Shown here: in pieces, positions 34,073-45,500 of the stretch
Position numbering within the stretch: the stretch's first letter is position 1
How the letters are laid out: each line of letters begins with the position of its first letter
Source: Heterostelium album PN500
Lineage: Eukaryota; Evosea; Eumycetozoa; Acytosteliales; Acytosteliaceae
Reading direction: 5' to 3'
Assembly: GCF_000004825.1 (NCBI RefSeq)
Contig: NW_008805064.1
Coordinates: forward strand, 2,418,001 to 2,482,000
DNA length: 64,000 nucleotides
Notes under the pieces: model-generated
Database searches by the model: none
What the model was told of the DNA's origin: nothing
The model's input: only the letters and a program-made list of their open reading frames with translations
Translations under genes and position numbers: made by a program

Positions 34073-35802
34073 TTAATCTTGCTTGGTTAACAGTGCCTTG
34101 AATGGTGCACAACGCTTGATATTATTGATGTTTAGACAGATTTGGCCGACTGGACATAATCTACCTCCACAAAGAGGATCGGTTGCTTGAGATGGTGGCA
34201 CACAAGTTGGAACTCCATTGAGAGAGAGGCATTGGAATCCAAAGAGACATTTTTGGTTTCCACATTGAGTGACGCTGACACCACCTAGAGTTCCAGAACC
34301 AGTGATTGGTCCAGAGGTGATTGGTCCAGAAGAGATGTGTCCAGAGGTGATGTGTCCAGAGGTAATGTGTCCAGAGGTAATGTGTCCAGAGGTAATGGTG
34401 GTACGTGGTATACAAATATGTTTACCATTAAAGTTGGCACAGACTTCACGGACTGGATCGCATACTTGGTTTCCACAGGATGCTGGAGACTCAGCAACAC
34501 AGGTTGGAATGCTGTTTACCAAGACACATTTGAATCCGACTTGACATCTGGAGATACCGCAGGTGGCACCGGTGGTTGGTGGATTAATCAAATCCGATAG
34601 CTTGATACAGGTACGGTTACCATTGAAATTGGCACAGATCTTATCGAATGGACAAATCCTATCGCCGCACAAGGTAAGTTGATCTTGTGGAACACATGTT
34701 GGTACATTGTTGATAGCGATACAGCTGAAACCGTCGAGACACACTACAGTTGGACATTTATCGAGTGGACCGGTCGAGTTGGAGATACACTGTGGATGAC
34801 CGTTGATTGAGATACAGAATTCGTCGAGCTCGCAATGTTGTAATCCACATATTGGACCTGAGGGACCGTTGATCTTAACACAGGTTGGAATGGAGTTGAC
34901 CAATACACACTTGTATCCAATCTTACAGGAGGTGGCACTGCAGCTGGTTGGAATTGGTTGAAGACCAGAGACAATTTGGTATGGTACACACGAGAAGAGT
35001 CCGTTGACGTCAGCACACAGAGTTCCGGGGGCACAAACCTGTCCGTTGCAGGTTGGACTACCAGAGTTTGGAATGCAAGTGGGAACGTTGTTGATGACGA
35101 CGCAACGGAATCCGTCATTACAAGGGTAGTTGGTACATTGGTCGATTGGTGGTGTGACTGGCACGCAAGTTGGGACGTTGTTGATGACTTTACATTGCAA
35201 ACCACCGAGACATGTGAAACCAGTGCATGCATCGACTGGGGGACTTGATTTGATACAGACTGGTGAACCGTTTTGAACGATACACTTCATGTCGGTCTGG
35301 CACAGTACTCTGTCACATGGGTTGGACGATGTAATTGGGGTGGTTGTACAGTTAGTAACATGGTTGGCGTTAGTTTGACAGAAGGTACCTGGCTGACATT
35401 GTACGAGAGCACACGGTGTGATTGGAGTTGGTCCGGTGAGAACGCACAATGGAATTCCGTGGTCGTCTATACATACTTTATTGTCGGTACAACTAATAGA
35501 GTATCTTATACATGGACTGATATATGGGACATAGCTAGTTTGGTCAATACACTGAGCAACTCCATTGATTTCAATACATTTTTGATAGTATTGACACAGA
35601 AGAGTACTACATGATGCATCTTTGAGATGAAAATGATAAATAAAAATAATGATGATTATTAGTAAAATCTTTTTTTTTTTTATTGTTTTTTTTTTTGTTA
35701 CAGCAATATTATTTTGACTTTGAACATACCTGCAGACCATTCAGTTCCATAGGCAACTGAAACTATCAACAAGATGGAAACTATTTTAAATAATAATCTC
35801 AT
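34073..35802 (-). CDS. Secreted Cys-rich protein with about ten FOLN-type repeats
   Basis: Two exons (35802-35730, 35619-34073; GTATGT donor, CAAAG acceptor) give 539 residues. Exon 1 is a signal peptide (MRLLFKIVSILLIVSVAYG). The mature chain consists of repeats of 35-50 residues with the pattern C-x4-C-x5-C-x(3,4)-N-x-x-P-x-C, for example CxGFxC..INNVPTCVP and CKVGYKCVLVNSIPTC. This is the follistatin-like FOLN pattern used in dictyostelid spore-coat and extracellular-matrix proteins. Between two repeats, around residues 445-470, lies a TSGHI/TSGPI pentapeptide repeat encoded by a 15-base tandem repeat. No membrane anchor is seen, so it is probably secreted to the matrix, cellulose sheath or spore coat. 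The exact role is unknown. Confidence 0.85.
34302..34397. repeat. 15-base coding minisatellite (TSGHI/TSGPI repeat)
   Basis: About six copies of a 15-base unit of the form TGTCCAGAGGTAATG lie inside the FOLN-protein gene. Each encodes one Thr-Ser-Gly-His/Pro-Ile unit on the minus strand. Copies differ at a few bases; the last three are nearly identical, which points to recent expansion. The number of copies may vary between strains. Confidence 0.85.
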
Positions 35803-37131
35803 CTTTTTTTATTTATTTATTTATATGTATAATATATATATATCTAAAGATTTGTTGTTTCGATAGTTAGAATAAGAAGAACTATTTAGTTAGTATTGAC
35901 TTTTATTCTTATTGATTTTGATCAAATTCAATAGCTTCTATTTATAAGTGGTAATAAAGAAAGAATAAAAAAAAAGAGTGAGAGGAAGGAATGATGGAAA
36001 TGTGTAGATAGTTAATCATTTGTAAATAAATAATTTATATATTATTGATAGCCCACCCCAATTATGTATATGTACTTTGTTACCCAACATAATGATTACA
36101 CTCTCAAGACCCATTAATGATAGTAAAGTGAAGATGAGTCAGGTGTATCAACGTTTTTATAATACTTTTTCCATTATAATTCGCTTCACAATGACACTCT
36201 TATTTACTCTTTCATCATTGATTTTCTTGATATCATTGTACAATGATATTCATATTACTACTACTACTACGAACTGAATCAAAACATTAACTTCAAAACA
36301 ACAAATAAAACATAAACAAAGTTACAACAACACAAAAGTAAACAACATAATAATGAATGATGTTGATTTTTTTCTAAAAACCATATGAGTATGATCATAA
36401 AGTGTGGTTTGTGCGATATTCTCTTCTTAATGCAATAATTATGATTTTCAATGATGATGATGAAGGTGTGGTACTGTGAGTTTTAATTATCACATGTTCA
36501 TTATATTTATATAAATAATGTGGTTATGAAATAATAATAATAATAATAATAACATTATGTTATTTTCATACTTAGATAAAAAGTAAATGTAACAAATAAA
36601 ATATAAAATTATATTGTGTGGAAATTTCCACAAGGTATTCCGCTTAATATATATAGATAGTCATGCAACATCTCTCTTCAAATAAGTTTGAAAATCTAAT
36701 CAATCTTGTAATTGATGAGTGAAATCACCTTATATTGTAAAGATAAAGAAAAATTTATACATAAAATAATACAATTTATTATATTAAGATTTGTTTTTTC
36801 CCAACTCTATGCTTTATGGTTGGCTCAAACAAATGGGGGTGGTTGTTTGTTGATTATATATATATATAGATATATATGTTTAAGATATATAAATAAATAA
36901 TTGATGATGCTGATGGTTGTATTGTTGCCATAATTATATAATACCAATGATGATATGTTATTGTCTGATTTTGTTTACAACAATCAATTTTGGTATTTAT
37001 GATGTAAATCTTTCGTTTGTTGATTGATTGATTGGAGATAGGGAAAAAAGAACCGGGTTAGTTAATAATTCATTCTTGAATTTTGATTTTGTTGTGTTTT
37101 GATTATTGTTGGATTATTGTTGTTGTAATGA
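35803..37131. other. 1.3-kb intergenic region
   Basis: The half nearest 35803 is the promoter of the FOLN gene, with TATA-like repeats near 35830-35850. A small ORF with one hydrophobic segment lies at 36092-36277 (listed separately). The rest is AT-rich with short ATA and AAT repeats (36530-36550, 36858-36880) and a G-rich patch (GGGGGTGG near 36834) that resembles sites of dictyostelid G-box factors. Confidence 0.4.
36092..36277 (+). CDS. Possible small membrane protein (61 residues)
   Basis: The frame runs from an ATG at 36092 (MITLSRPINDSKVKMSQVYQ) to a TGA at 36275-36277. A 20-residue hydrophobic segment (MTLLFTLSSLIFLISL) is followed by a short His/Thr tail. Composition is less biased than the surrounding spacer. 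There is no family match and no splice evidence; it may be chance. Confidence 0.25.
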   Translation: MITLSRPINDSKVKMSQVYQRFYNTFSIIIRFTMTLLFTLSSLIFLISLYNDIHITTTTTN

Positions 37132-39667
37132 TTAATTCTGTGGAGCAGGTGGAGCACTGGGAGTTTCCATGTCTAAAATTTTCTGTTTGTTATTCTTTAT
37201 CTTTAGTTTGCGCGGATCGATCTGCATTTTCTCTGCGAGGAATCGCGCGACTTCTTCGTTACCATAGTGACATGCCAAACTGAGTGGTGTTCTACCTTTG
37301 TTATTCTTTTCCTCAAGCGAAGCATTGTATCGCAAAAGCAGCTCCAACACCTTGAAATGATTCCAAAACACTGCCAAGTGCAGTGGTGTACTTCCATTGA
37401 CGTTCTTCTTGTTGATATCAATCTTTTTCTTGAGCAGCAGCTCGATGATAGCCAGTCTTGGCTCCTCAGTGGATATCAAGATGTGAATGGGAGCGTATCC
37501 TTTGATTTCATTGTTACCTGCATTGAGATCGACCGATTCGTCCACGAGGTGTCGGGTGATAGCGTCGTTCTCGTTGTAGCAAGCAATGTGAATCGGCTTC
37601 CATCCACCGGGTTTCGACAGTTCCGGATCGGCCTTTTGCTCCAACAGATATTTAGTGAGTTCCAAACTGCCAAATGCACAGCTGTGGTAGAGTGGAGTAG
37701 TTCCTTGTGAATCCTGTTTGTTGACGTCGGCTTTGCCAACTTGGATCAACATTTGTGCCACCTCCAAGTGTCCCTCTGCACAGGCAGCGTGCAACGGGGT
37801 CCAGCCATCCAAATTGATATCGTCAACACGCGCACCCTTTTCCAGCAGTGATTTAGCGGTTTCCAAGTTGCCTTTGTAGGCGGCAGTGTATAGCGGTGTC
37901 CATCCGTCGAGTCGCTGCGAGTCGACTGCGGCACCACTGTTGGCAAGCGACTCTGCAATGCCAGCAAAGTTCTCTTCGGCGGCGACATGCAGTGAAGTGG
38001 CGCCATCCATATTGACAGCGTTCACATCGGATCCAGCTTCCAGCAGTTTGTCAACGACTCTCTTGTGACCACGCAGTGTTGCATAGTGTAGTGCTGTGTT
38101 ACCTTTTTTGTTGGCCGACTTTACGTTGGCGCCTGCACCCAGTAGGAGATCGACAATACGCTCATCTCCATTGAGTGATACCATCATTATTGGTGTAGAA
38201 TCATCGTTGTTGACAGCGTTTACATCTGCGCCGTGCTTCACCAGTGACTCAATAGTCAAGAAGTCACCATGAAGCAGAGCGAGATGTAGTGGAGTGTTTC
38301 CATCTTTGTCGGGTGCATTGACGTCGCCACCTGCATCTGTCAGAATGGTGATCAACTCTGGACGTTGCGATGACACTGCAAAGTGAAGTGGTGTTCTGCC
38401 ATAGACAGTCACTGCCTTGCTATATTTGGTGAGATGATTCACTGCATCGACATCAGCTTCTCTCACTGCAAAATGCAATGGTGATACAGATTCCTTTGAT
38501 TCACTCGCCAACTTGTGATATTTCTCCATTTTTTGTTCTAAAACTGATTGTGTTGGTGGTATTGCTGCTGCTGTTGTTGTTACTGTTGTTGTTGGTGTGT
38601 GTGATGGAGGTGATGGAGAAGATGTGTTGATAGTCGCTGTTGCAGTGGTTTGTTGTGAAATCGATGATGTTTTTGGTGAGTCGGCAACTTGTTGACTAGC
38701 TGGAACTGGATTTGAATAGATCGGTGAACCTGGAAGTATGTTTGGTTTAGCTGATTGACCTGAACCTGAACTCAAAGAGTTGGAACGATATGGACTATTT
38801 GTAATACCATTTTGTGATCCATTTCCATTCGATATTACATTACTATTGCTGTTGCTGTTGTTGTTAGTTGTGTTGGAGGAAGATGATGGTGACGGTGAGA
38901 GGATGTTTGATTTTGGTGGTGAGAATACAGAGTTGGAACGACCAGCTGTTCCCGCTCTGGTTGGTGTGTTATTGGCAGAGCTAGACGCAGACTGACTTGG
39001 CGCGCTCTGAAGTATGAACGAGCTGTCCCACTGGATGGAAGGCAACGATGCCGACGATATGGTGGTTGTCTGCTTGTTCTGCGGTTGGCTGCCAACCTGT
39101 TCGGCACCGTTGTTATCATCCAAATTGATCTCATCGATGGTTGGCCATCTCACAGGGAATCCTTTCTGTACCAATATATTTGCCATCGTATTCAACGTTC
39201 CAATCACCTTTTGTATGTTCTTATTCTCAATCAAATCGGTTGCAATGAATATCTGATGTTCGTTTATACCCAATCTCTTAACAACTGCAATGAATCTATT
39301 ATTATGATGAATAGGTTAATTAGTGGATTTGCCGTGGTGGTGTTTGTTGATTGATGGTCAGCGAACCACTGTCTGGGTGAACAACTTACGAATTGATATT
39401 CTCAATAAGCTTAAAGGTGATTTGCGATTTGTTATAACGAGGAATGATGTTTGGGAAGATTATGTTGGCTAGTTTGCATAGGACAACACCGTCTTTCAAG
39501 GCAACATGCATGTCCTTATCGATTTCTTCGCCTACGATCTGTTCGATCCACTTGCGACATTCCGCTGACCGACTCTGCATTTCATATGTCTGAAAGTCGG
39601 ACATTGTGATCGTAACAGAGCCTGCCGATGGTTTCTTACCACCAGGTCTGGTTGGTCTTGAACTCAT
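37132..39667 (-). CDS. Calponin-homology domain plus ankyrin-repeat protein
   Basis: Two exons (39667-39390, 39295-37132; GTAAGT donor, AATAG acceptor) give 813 residues. Residues about 25-140 are one CH domain of transgelin/calponin type: CRKWIEQIVGEEID, LKDGVVLCKLANIIFP, FKLIENIN then SFIAVVKRLGI and ATDLIENKNIQKVIGTLNTMA. The intron falls inside the CH domain. A Ser/Thr/Asn/Pro-rich linker follows (about 160-355). About thirteen consecutive ankyrin repeats fill residues 365-790 (for example GNTPLHLALLHGDFLTIESLV, GWTPLHAACAEGHLEVAQML, GRTPLSLACHYGNEEVARFL). The protein probably links the actin cytoskeleton or a CH-bound partner to a signalling partner held by the ankyrin stack. I know of no symbol. 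Confidence 0.85.
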
Positions 39668-40965
39668 ATTTTCAAAAATTAGATAATACTAAAAAATTTT
39701 TGTTTGTCAAAGATTCTATTCTATTTCTACTCTGATTGATCTAAACTAAACTGAAAAACTATGAAATACTACTAACTAATGCTAATTAACTAATTGGTTA
39801 TTTTCCGACAAAAAAAGAAAAAGAAAAAGAAAGACTTTAATAACAATAATATATTATTTTTTTTTTGATTTTGTTAAATTAGTGTTTTTTAAATGAATGA
39901 TTGATGATTGGATTAATTAATGATAATAGTGTTGTGCACTCTTAAAAACAAAGTTGATTATTATTAAATTTGCTAAATTTTTTTTTTTTTTTTTTTGCCA
40001 AAAATAAATTTAAATTTAAATGGGTGGTTAATCACAAATATCACTTTTTGATCTCTCCTGATATCTGTATTGTAATAGATAAATAAAACTAACATACATA
40101 CATGAAAATATAATAACATAAATAGCAAATAGAGTAATTATATAATCGTACGACATCATTATGTTGAACAAATACTCGCCTTATTAATCTACTTCAATAT
40201 AACACCACCGTATTAAATCATTCACCCACAAATAACAACAAAAAGGTTAAACTAACTCTGATTTTTGTGATCACATTTATTTATTTTGTTATTATCATTG
40301 ATTGTGTGTGTGTGTGTGTGGTGATATAAATACAGAGTTATTAAACAAAACAAACACCCATTTAAAATTATTGTTTGCTATACTTTAAGAAGTTGAGTGG
40401 AACAACACCAATGAAAGAAATGATTGTATTGCAATTAATTCGTTTAGAAAAAAAGAAATGGTATTCCTAGAACTTGTTATCAACTTTAGCATCTCCGATT
40501 ATCATCTAAACAATAGCTTAAGTCTCACCTAATAGATTAAATTGATTGTTCTATTATTCTATTTGAAATTTTTTTTTTTATATATTTGTTTATTTAATTA
40601 TTATTGTTTTATATACAAATTTGTTCACGGTCAAAGAAATTTTGAATCTTATATTTTAAGCTATATTATTATTGTATATGTCAAGTGTTTTTTTGATTAT
40701 TATTATTTATATGTTGAAAAAAGGTGAATGGATTAATATTAATAAAATATTCTGGTTTGATTTTAAGATTATTATTCGTTATCATGTTTTGTTTTTTTTT
40801 TAATCAAAAACAATATATCCTATATAAATATATTGATTGATTTGAAGTTAGATGGTTTGATTTCTATTGATCATGTTTGGTTGGATAAAGCTGGATGTTG
40901 TTATTGTTTTTGTTGTTGTTGTTTTGTGTAATTTGTTTTTGGCAATTTTGAAACAACATTATAAT
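39668..40965. other. 1.3-kb intergenic region
   Basis: The first part is the promoter of the CH-ankyrin gene, with T-tracts at 39852-39866 and 39980-39996. A TG microsatellite lies at 40303-40320. No ORF of gene-like composition is seen; a 61-codon Tyr/Phe-rich frame at 40542 is translated AT-rich spacer. The stretch next to 40966 is the 3' region of the kinase gene. Confidence 0.4.
40303..40320. repeat. TG dinucleotide microsatellite
   Basis: About nine TG units in a row, in intergenic DNA. It is probably variable in length. Confidence 0.8.
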
Positions 40966-42536
40966 TTATGTTGTGTTAATTGTCAATGGTGGTTGAGTGT
41001 TTATTACACTGTTGTTGCTGTTGCTTAGACTATTCATGAGATTAGTATTGTTGTTGGTGTTGTTGGATGTCGAGGAAGACACACCGCTACCTGTGGTTTT
41101 GTTGCTGCTGGCTGCCACATTGGTTGCATTGGTACTTGTGTTCAGACTTATTAGATTGGTGCTGCTTGTCACCACACTGGAGTTCATTCTCGAGAGCGAA
41201 TGGTCATTCTTGGCGGTGTTGTTTGTGTTGGATGCGGTGGTTACCGACGACGAACCATTTGCCAAGAGGTTGGTGGACGATGTTGTCAATGCCTTGGTGA
41301 AGCATTTCATCTCTTCGAACTGATCTAGATTATTTAAATTGACATTCAATAGGAATGGATGTGCGAGGATCTCGTCGATCGAAGCACGCTTGGTAGGATC
41401 GAAAATGAATATCTTGGCCAACAAGTCTACGACATCTTTCTCCTCGACATTGGCAAATGTCTCATAGAGTTTCGGTAACACCGATGGAACCTGCAGAGAG
41501 TGATTCTTGCTTGGTTTCATTGAATCCATATCCTCAGAGGTTGGAGTTCCCAACACCTCGATAATTCTTGCCAACTGATCCGCCGAGTTTGTTCCTGGGA
41601 ACAATGGTTTTCCAATTAACATTTCAGCTAATATACAACCAATTGACCATATATCCTATTTAAAATTTATATGAAAAATGAGTATATAATTGTAAAGTTT
41701 GTTATAATTTAATCAACATACAATTTTAGTGGTATAATTCTGACAACCAACCAATAATTCGGGTGCTCTATAATATCTTGAGCAAATATATGACATACTG
41801 GTATGATTTTGTTCAAGAATCTTGGCACTTCCGAAATCGGCCAATACTAATTCACCTTTTGGATTCAAAAGAATGTTGTTTGGTGTGATATCTCTATGAC
41901 AAATATTCTTTGAATGAATATGCTTAATAGCAAGACACAGTTGGTAGAATTGAACTCTAATAAAATTGAGTGTCAATGACTTCTTCTTTAATAGACTTGC
42001 AAGTGTATATGGGATAAAATCAAAAACTAAATTCTATTATTAGGGAAATATCAAAATCATTAATTAATATTCATATGAATTATTATTGTTATTAGATCTA
42101 GTTTACAATAACTTACTTGCATTTTCTTATTTTCTTCATTTGTAATAAACATGTCTAGAATTTTCAAACAGTTTGGATGGTGAATGATCTTTAGGATATC
42201 GTATTCTCTTGAGATGAAATGGCTTGATTTCTCAACTTTTTTGATGGCAACTCTTTTGTTCTCTATACTCTTTGCTTCGTAGACCTTTCCGAATGTACCT
42301 TGCCCAACGATTCTGATTATTTCGTAAGGGAATTTGCCATAGTATGTCGAAGCGATGTTGGAGGAGGAACTTGAGGAGGACGATGACGATGATGAGCCTG
42401 TTGTTGTTGTGGATGACGATGATGATTCTTTGACATTCATATACTCTTTCTTCTCACCAATGGTTTCGTTAGGATATGAAATGGGACCCTTCATTGTATC
42501 TGGAATTGTCATTTTACTAGATGAACTGCCTAGCAT
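40966..42536 (-). CDS. glkA: GSK3-like Ser/Thr protein kinase (glkA type)
   Basis: Three exons (42536-42117, 42033-41722, 41655-40966) join in frame to 473 residues. A Ser-rich leader (35-60) precedes a CMGC kinase domain: GQGTFGKV loop (78-85), VAIKK with Lys99, Glu111, CHRDITPNN (185-193), ADFGSAKIL (Asp206), and SYICSRYYRAPELLVG, whose Tyr222 corresponds to the activating tyrosine of GSK3. The C-terminal 100 residues are a Ser/Asn/Thr tail. The HRDxKxxN lysine is Thr (HRDITPNN), unusual for GSK3, whose normal form is HRDIKPQN. It is not the classical gskA. The symbol is from memory of a second, GSK3-like gene in D. discoideum. An in-frame open stretch upstream of 42536 has no ATG, so the start is at MLGSSSSK unless a 5' exon exists. 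Confidence 0.85.
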
Positions 42537-45500
42537 TGGAAATATAAAATTCAACCAAAACGCCAATTTTGTTTTACTCTTTGTTGGATCTTCCAGGTTG
42601 TTGTCTTTGAAGTATTTCGTTGGTTTTTCTTTTAAACTTAAAAGAATGAACAAACTAATCAGAAAAAAATAAATATTTCTATGGAAATTTGTAAATTTAT
42701 ATAAATAGAGAATTATAATAATAGGTAATTAATACTTTTACACAGATCAATTTTTTAAATATATAAAAAATTGGTAATTTGAATAAAAGTTTAAATATAT
42801 TTATATATATATAATAATTAATAGATAGAAATTAAATATTGATTCTAAAAATAAAAAAGAAAAAGTAAAAGAAGAGTAAAGTTAATAAATAATTTAAATA
42901 AATAAAAGAACTTGATTGAATGAATTAATGAATGAAATTTAAATATGTTGATTAAATATTTTTGATTTAAAGCACAAACAAGGTTTAATTAAATTTACAA
43001 AAATATGATATCAATTGTTTTATTGGAGAGTTTTATTATGATGAAGTTTTGTATTTTTGAAATATTGTTTGTGATGTTAATTGAAGATGATGATGATGCT
43101 GATGGTGATGATGATATTGAATGTTAAGTACCATATGTTAAATAATTATAATGATAGTCAGTAGATTAATAATCAGGTACTGACTTTAATATTTTTATAT
43201 CTGTGATGGTTACCAGTAAGATTATTAATCTTTCGTATGTATACACATCAACCGATTTTTTTTCAAAAGATATTATTTTTTTATAACAATGTAGATTGTT
43301 TAATTGATTGATTTTGATTTATTTGATTGATTGATTGATAATTCTATTTTATAAGGTTTCTATTTAATATTATTGATATTATTATTATTTTGATATTATT
43401 TTATTTTATGTGTTATTCAATTAGTTATATAATCTGTTATCTCTTAAAACAAAATTGTGTGATTGAAATTTAACATAATGTAATTGAGGAAGATACAGAT
43501 AAATAATAATATTATCTTCAGTGATTGATCACACAAAAAAAAAAAAACAAAATCTTTTCTACCCCAATTTGTAACTTAATATTAAAAAATATATGGATAA
43601 ATCACACAATAATAATTATCTAAATATTATTGTTGATCAACCTATTTAATTTTGTATTCGGTTTTGTCATAAAATATTAAATATTACAATTTATTGCTTG
43701 ATCTTATTAATATTATAATTTGATTATGAATGGATGGTTGGTTGTTTTTCAGTTTTAGTGAGGTAGGTTGGAAAATAACAAAGGTTTGATATTGATTTCA
43801 ATTTCAGTTAGAGTGACATTGTATAGAAAATAGATATTTATTTTGTTTATAAGGAAAAAACATAACAACCAGACACAATAACAAAGCATATACAAAAAGA
43901 AATAGAGTATAACAACACAAAAATAATTCCAAAAAAAAAACTACAAAACAACTTTTCTTTTGTTTCTTACTCCAATCAATTTATTATTTCTATGTATTAT
44001 TGACTTTAATAGTTAATACTATTTTATACTATATCTATTTTTTAATTATTACTATTAAACAAAATCAATTTTGAAATATAATTATAGTAATTACTATTAC
44101 TAACCATAAAATAATATTATTCTCTTTTTTTTTTTTTTTTGATTTCTTTCTGTTTAGATATGACAAGAGAGAGTGTGTTGTATTGAATACCTTCTTATTT
44201 GATTGATATAGTTAATTGACTTTCCTAATCTATTGGTTTAGGATTTAGAAGTAATGTTTGTTTGGTGTTGTGAAAGGTTTAGTTATGTATATGTTTCTAG
44301 ATATATCAAAAACAAATGGATGTTTATATAAACTACTACTACAACTACAAATACTACTACAGCAGCTATTATAGAAGATACTATAGTATGGTGGTATTTT
44401 GTTGTTGTTCTAACGTGATACCAACTAGTAAATTAATTAAAATTGAATTTGAATATTAATATTTGCTGATTCTCTCTTTCTCACTCACTCACTCGCAGAT
44501 TCACTTTTATCATGCGATAAATTTAAATAAATATAAACTCTCTTTCATTACTACTACACATAGTAGGTGTTGTGTGTTTTTTATTTAATATAAAATTGGT
44601 ATATATATATTAATATATATAGTGAGTGATACTATTGTTGTTTTGTTTTGTTTTGTTTTGTGAGAGTAAACAACAAGAAGACATATAAAAGTGGTACTTT
44701 TATATTCTATAGTGTTGGTGGTAGTAGTGGTGTTGCTGCTACCGATTGATATATAACACATTCAATAATTTTATAAAAATAAATATTATTATTACTATTA
44801 TTATTATTATTATTATTATTTTTATTATTGATCCACTTTTCATGAATACATGTATTCCAAACCAATCAACGCTCCATTAATAAATACAAAAACAATTTAA
44901 ATATAAAATGAAAACCACCACTACCACAACACCACAGTAATAATCCCATTCGATGTCTGTTTCCGAACAGTTAGACATTAATATATCTATCAAACATATC
45001 TAGAAACAAAAAATATAAAAATAACACACCACCATCATCATCACAATGTGATAGAAGAGAATTAATTAACAGGTGTGGGTTGTGTTGTGTGCGTGTATAT
45101 ATAAAAATTCAACCTCTTTTATTCTCAATTTCACTACACCACTACCAAATCATGTTGTTATTTTCAACTTCATTTTTTATTGCTGTTGAACTAACTATAC
45201 TATATATATCAATATATATATTTATACAATTGCAATCATACATAATTAAGTTTAGTGATATGAATTGATTTGATTTGATTTGATATGATATGATATTCAT
45301 AACAATTGGATTGTTCATGATTGTTTGAGGTAATTCTAAATTTATATATTGATGTATCTTGATTCCAAACAGACACAAAAATTTGTATTTTAATTTAAAT
45401 TGAAATAATTTAATATGATACAGTGTATATTTATTGTCAAAAAATAAAAAAAGAGTAATTATATTTATATATGATTTTTTTGACATTTGGGGATAAATAA

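Noticed and set aside
34269-35614. Plus-strand frames opposite the FOLN-repeat gene
   Set aside because: They mirror the Cys repeats; the minus frame has the signal peptide, a clean intron and the regular Cys pattern.
45080-45486. Ile/Tyr/Asn-rich frames on both strands
   Set aside because: Composition is that of translated AT-rich DNA; no start context or splice signals.
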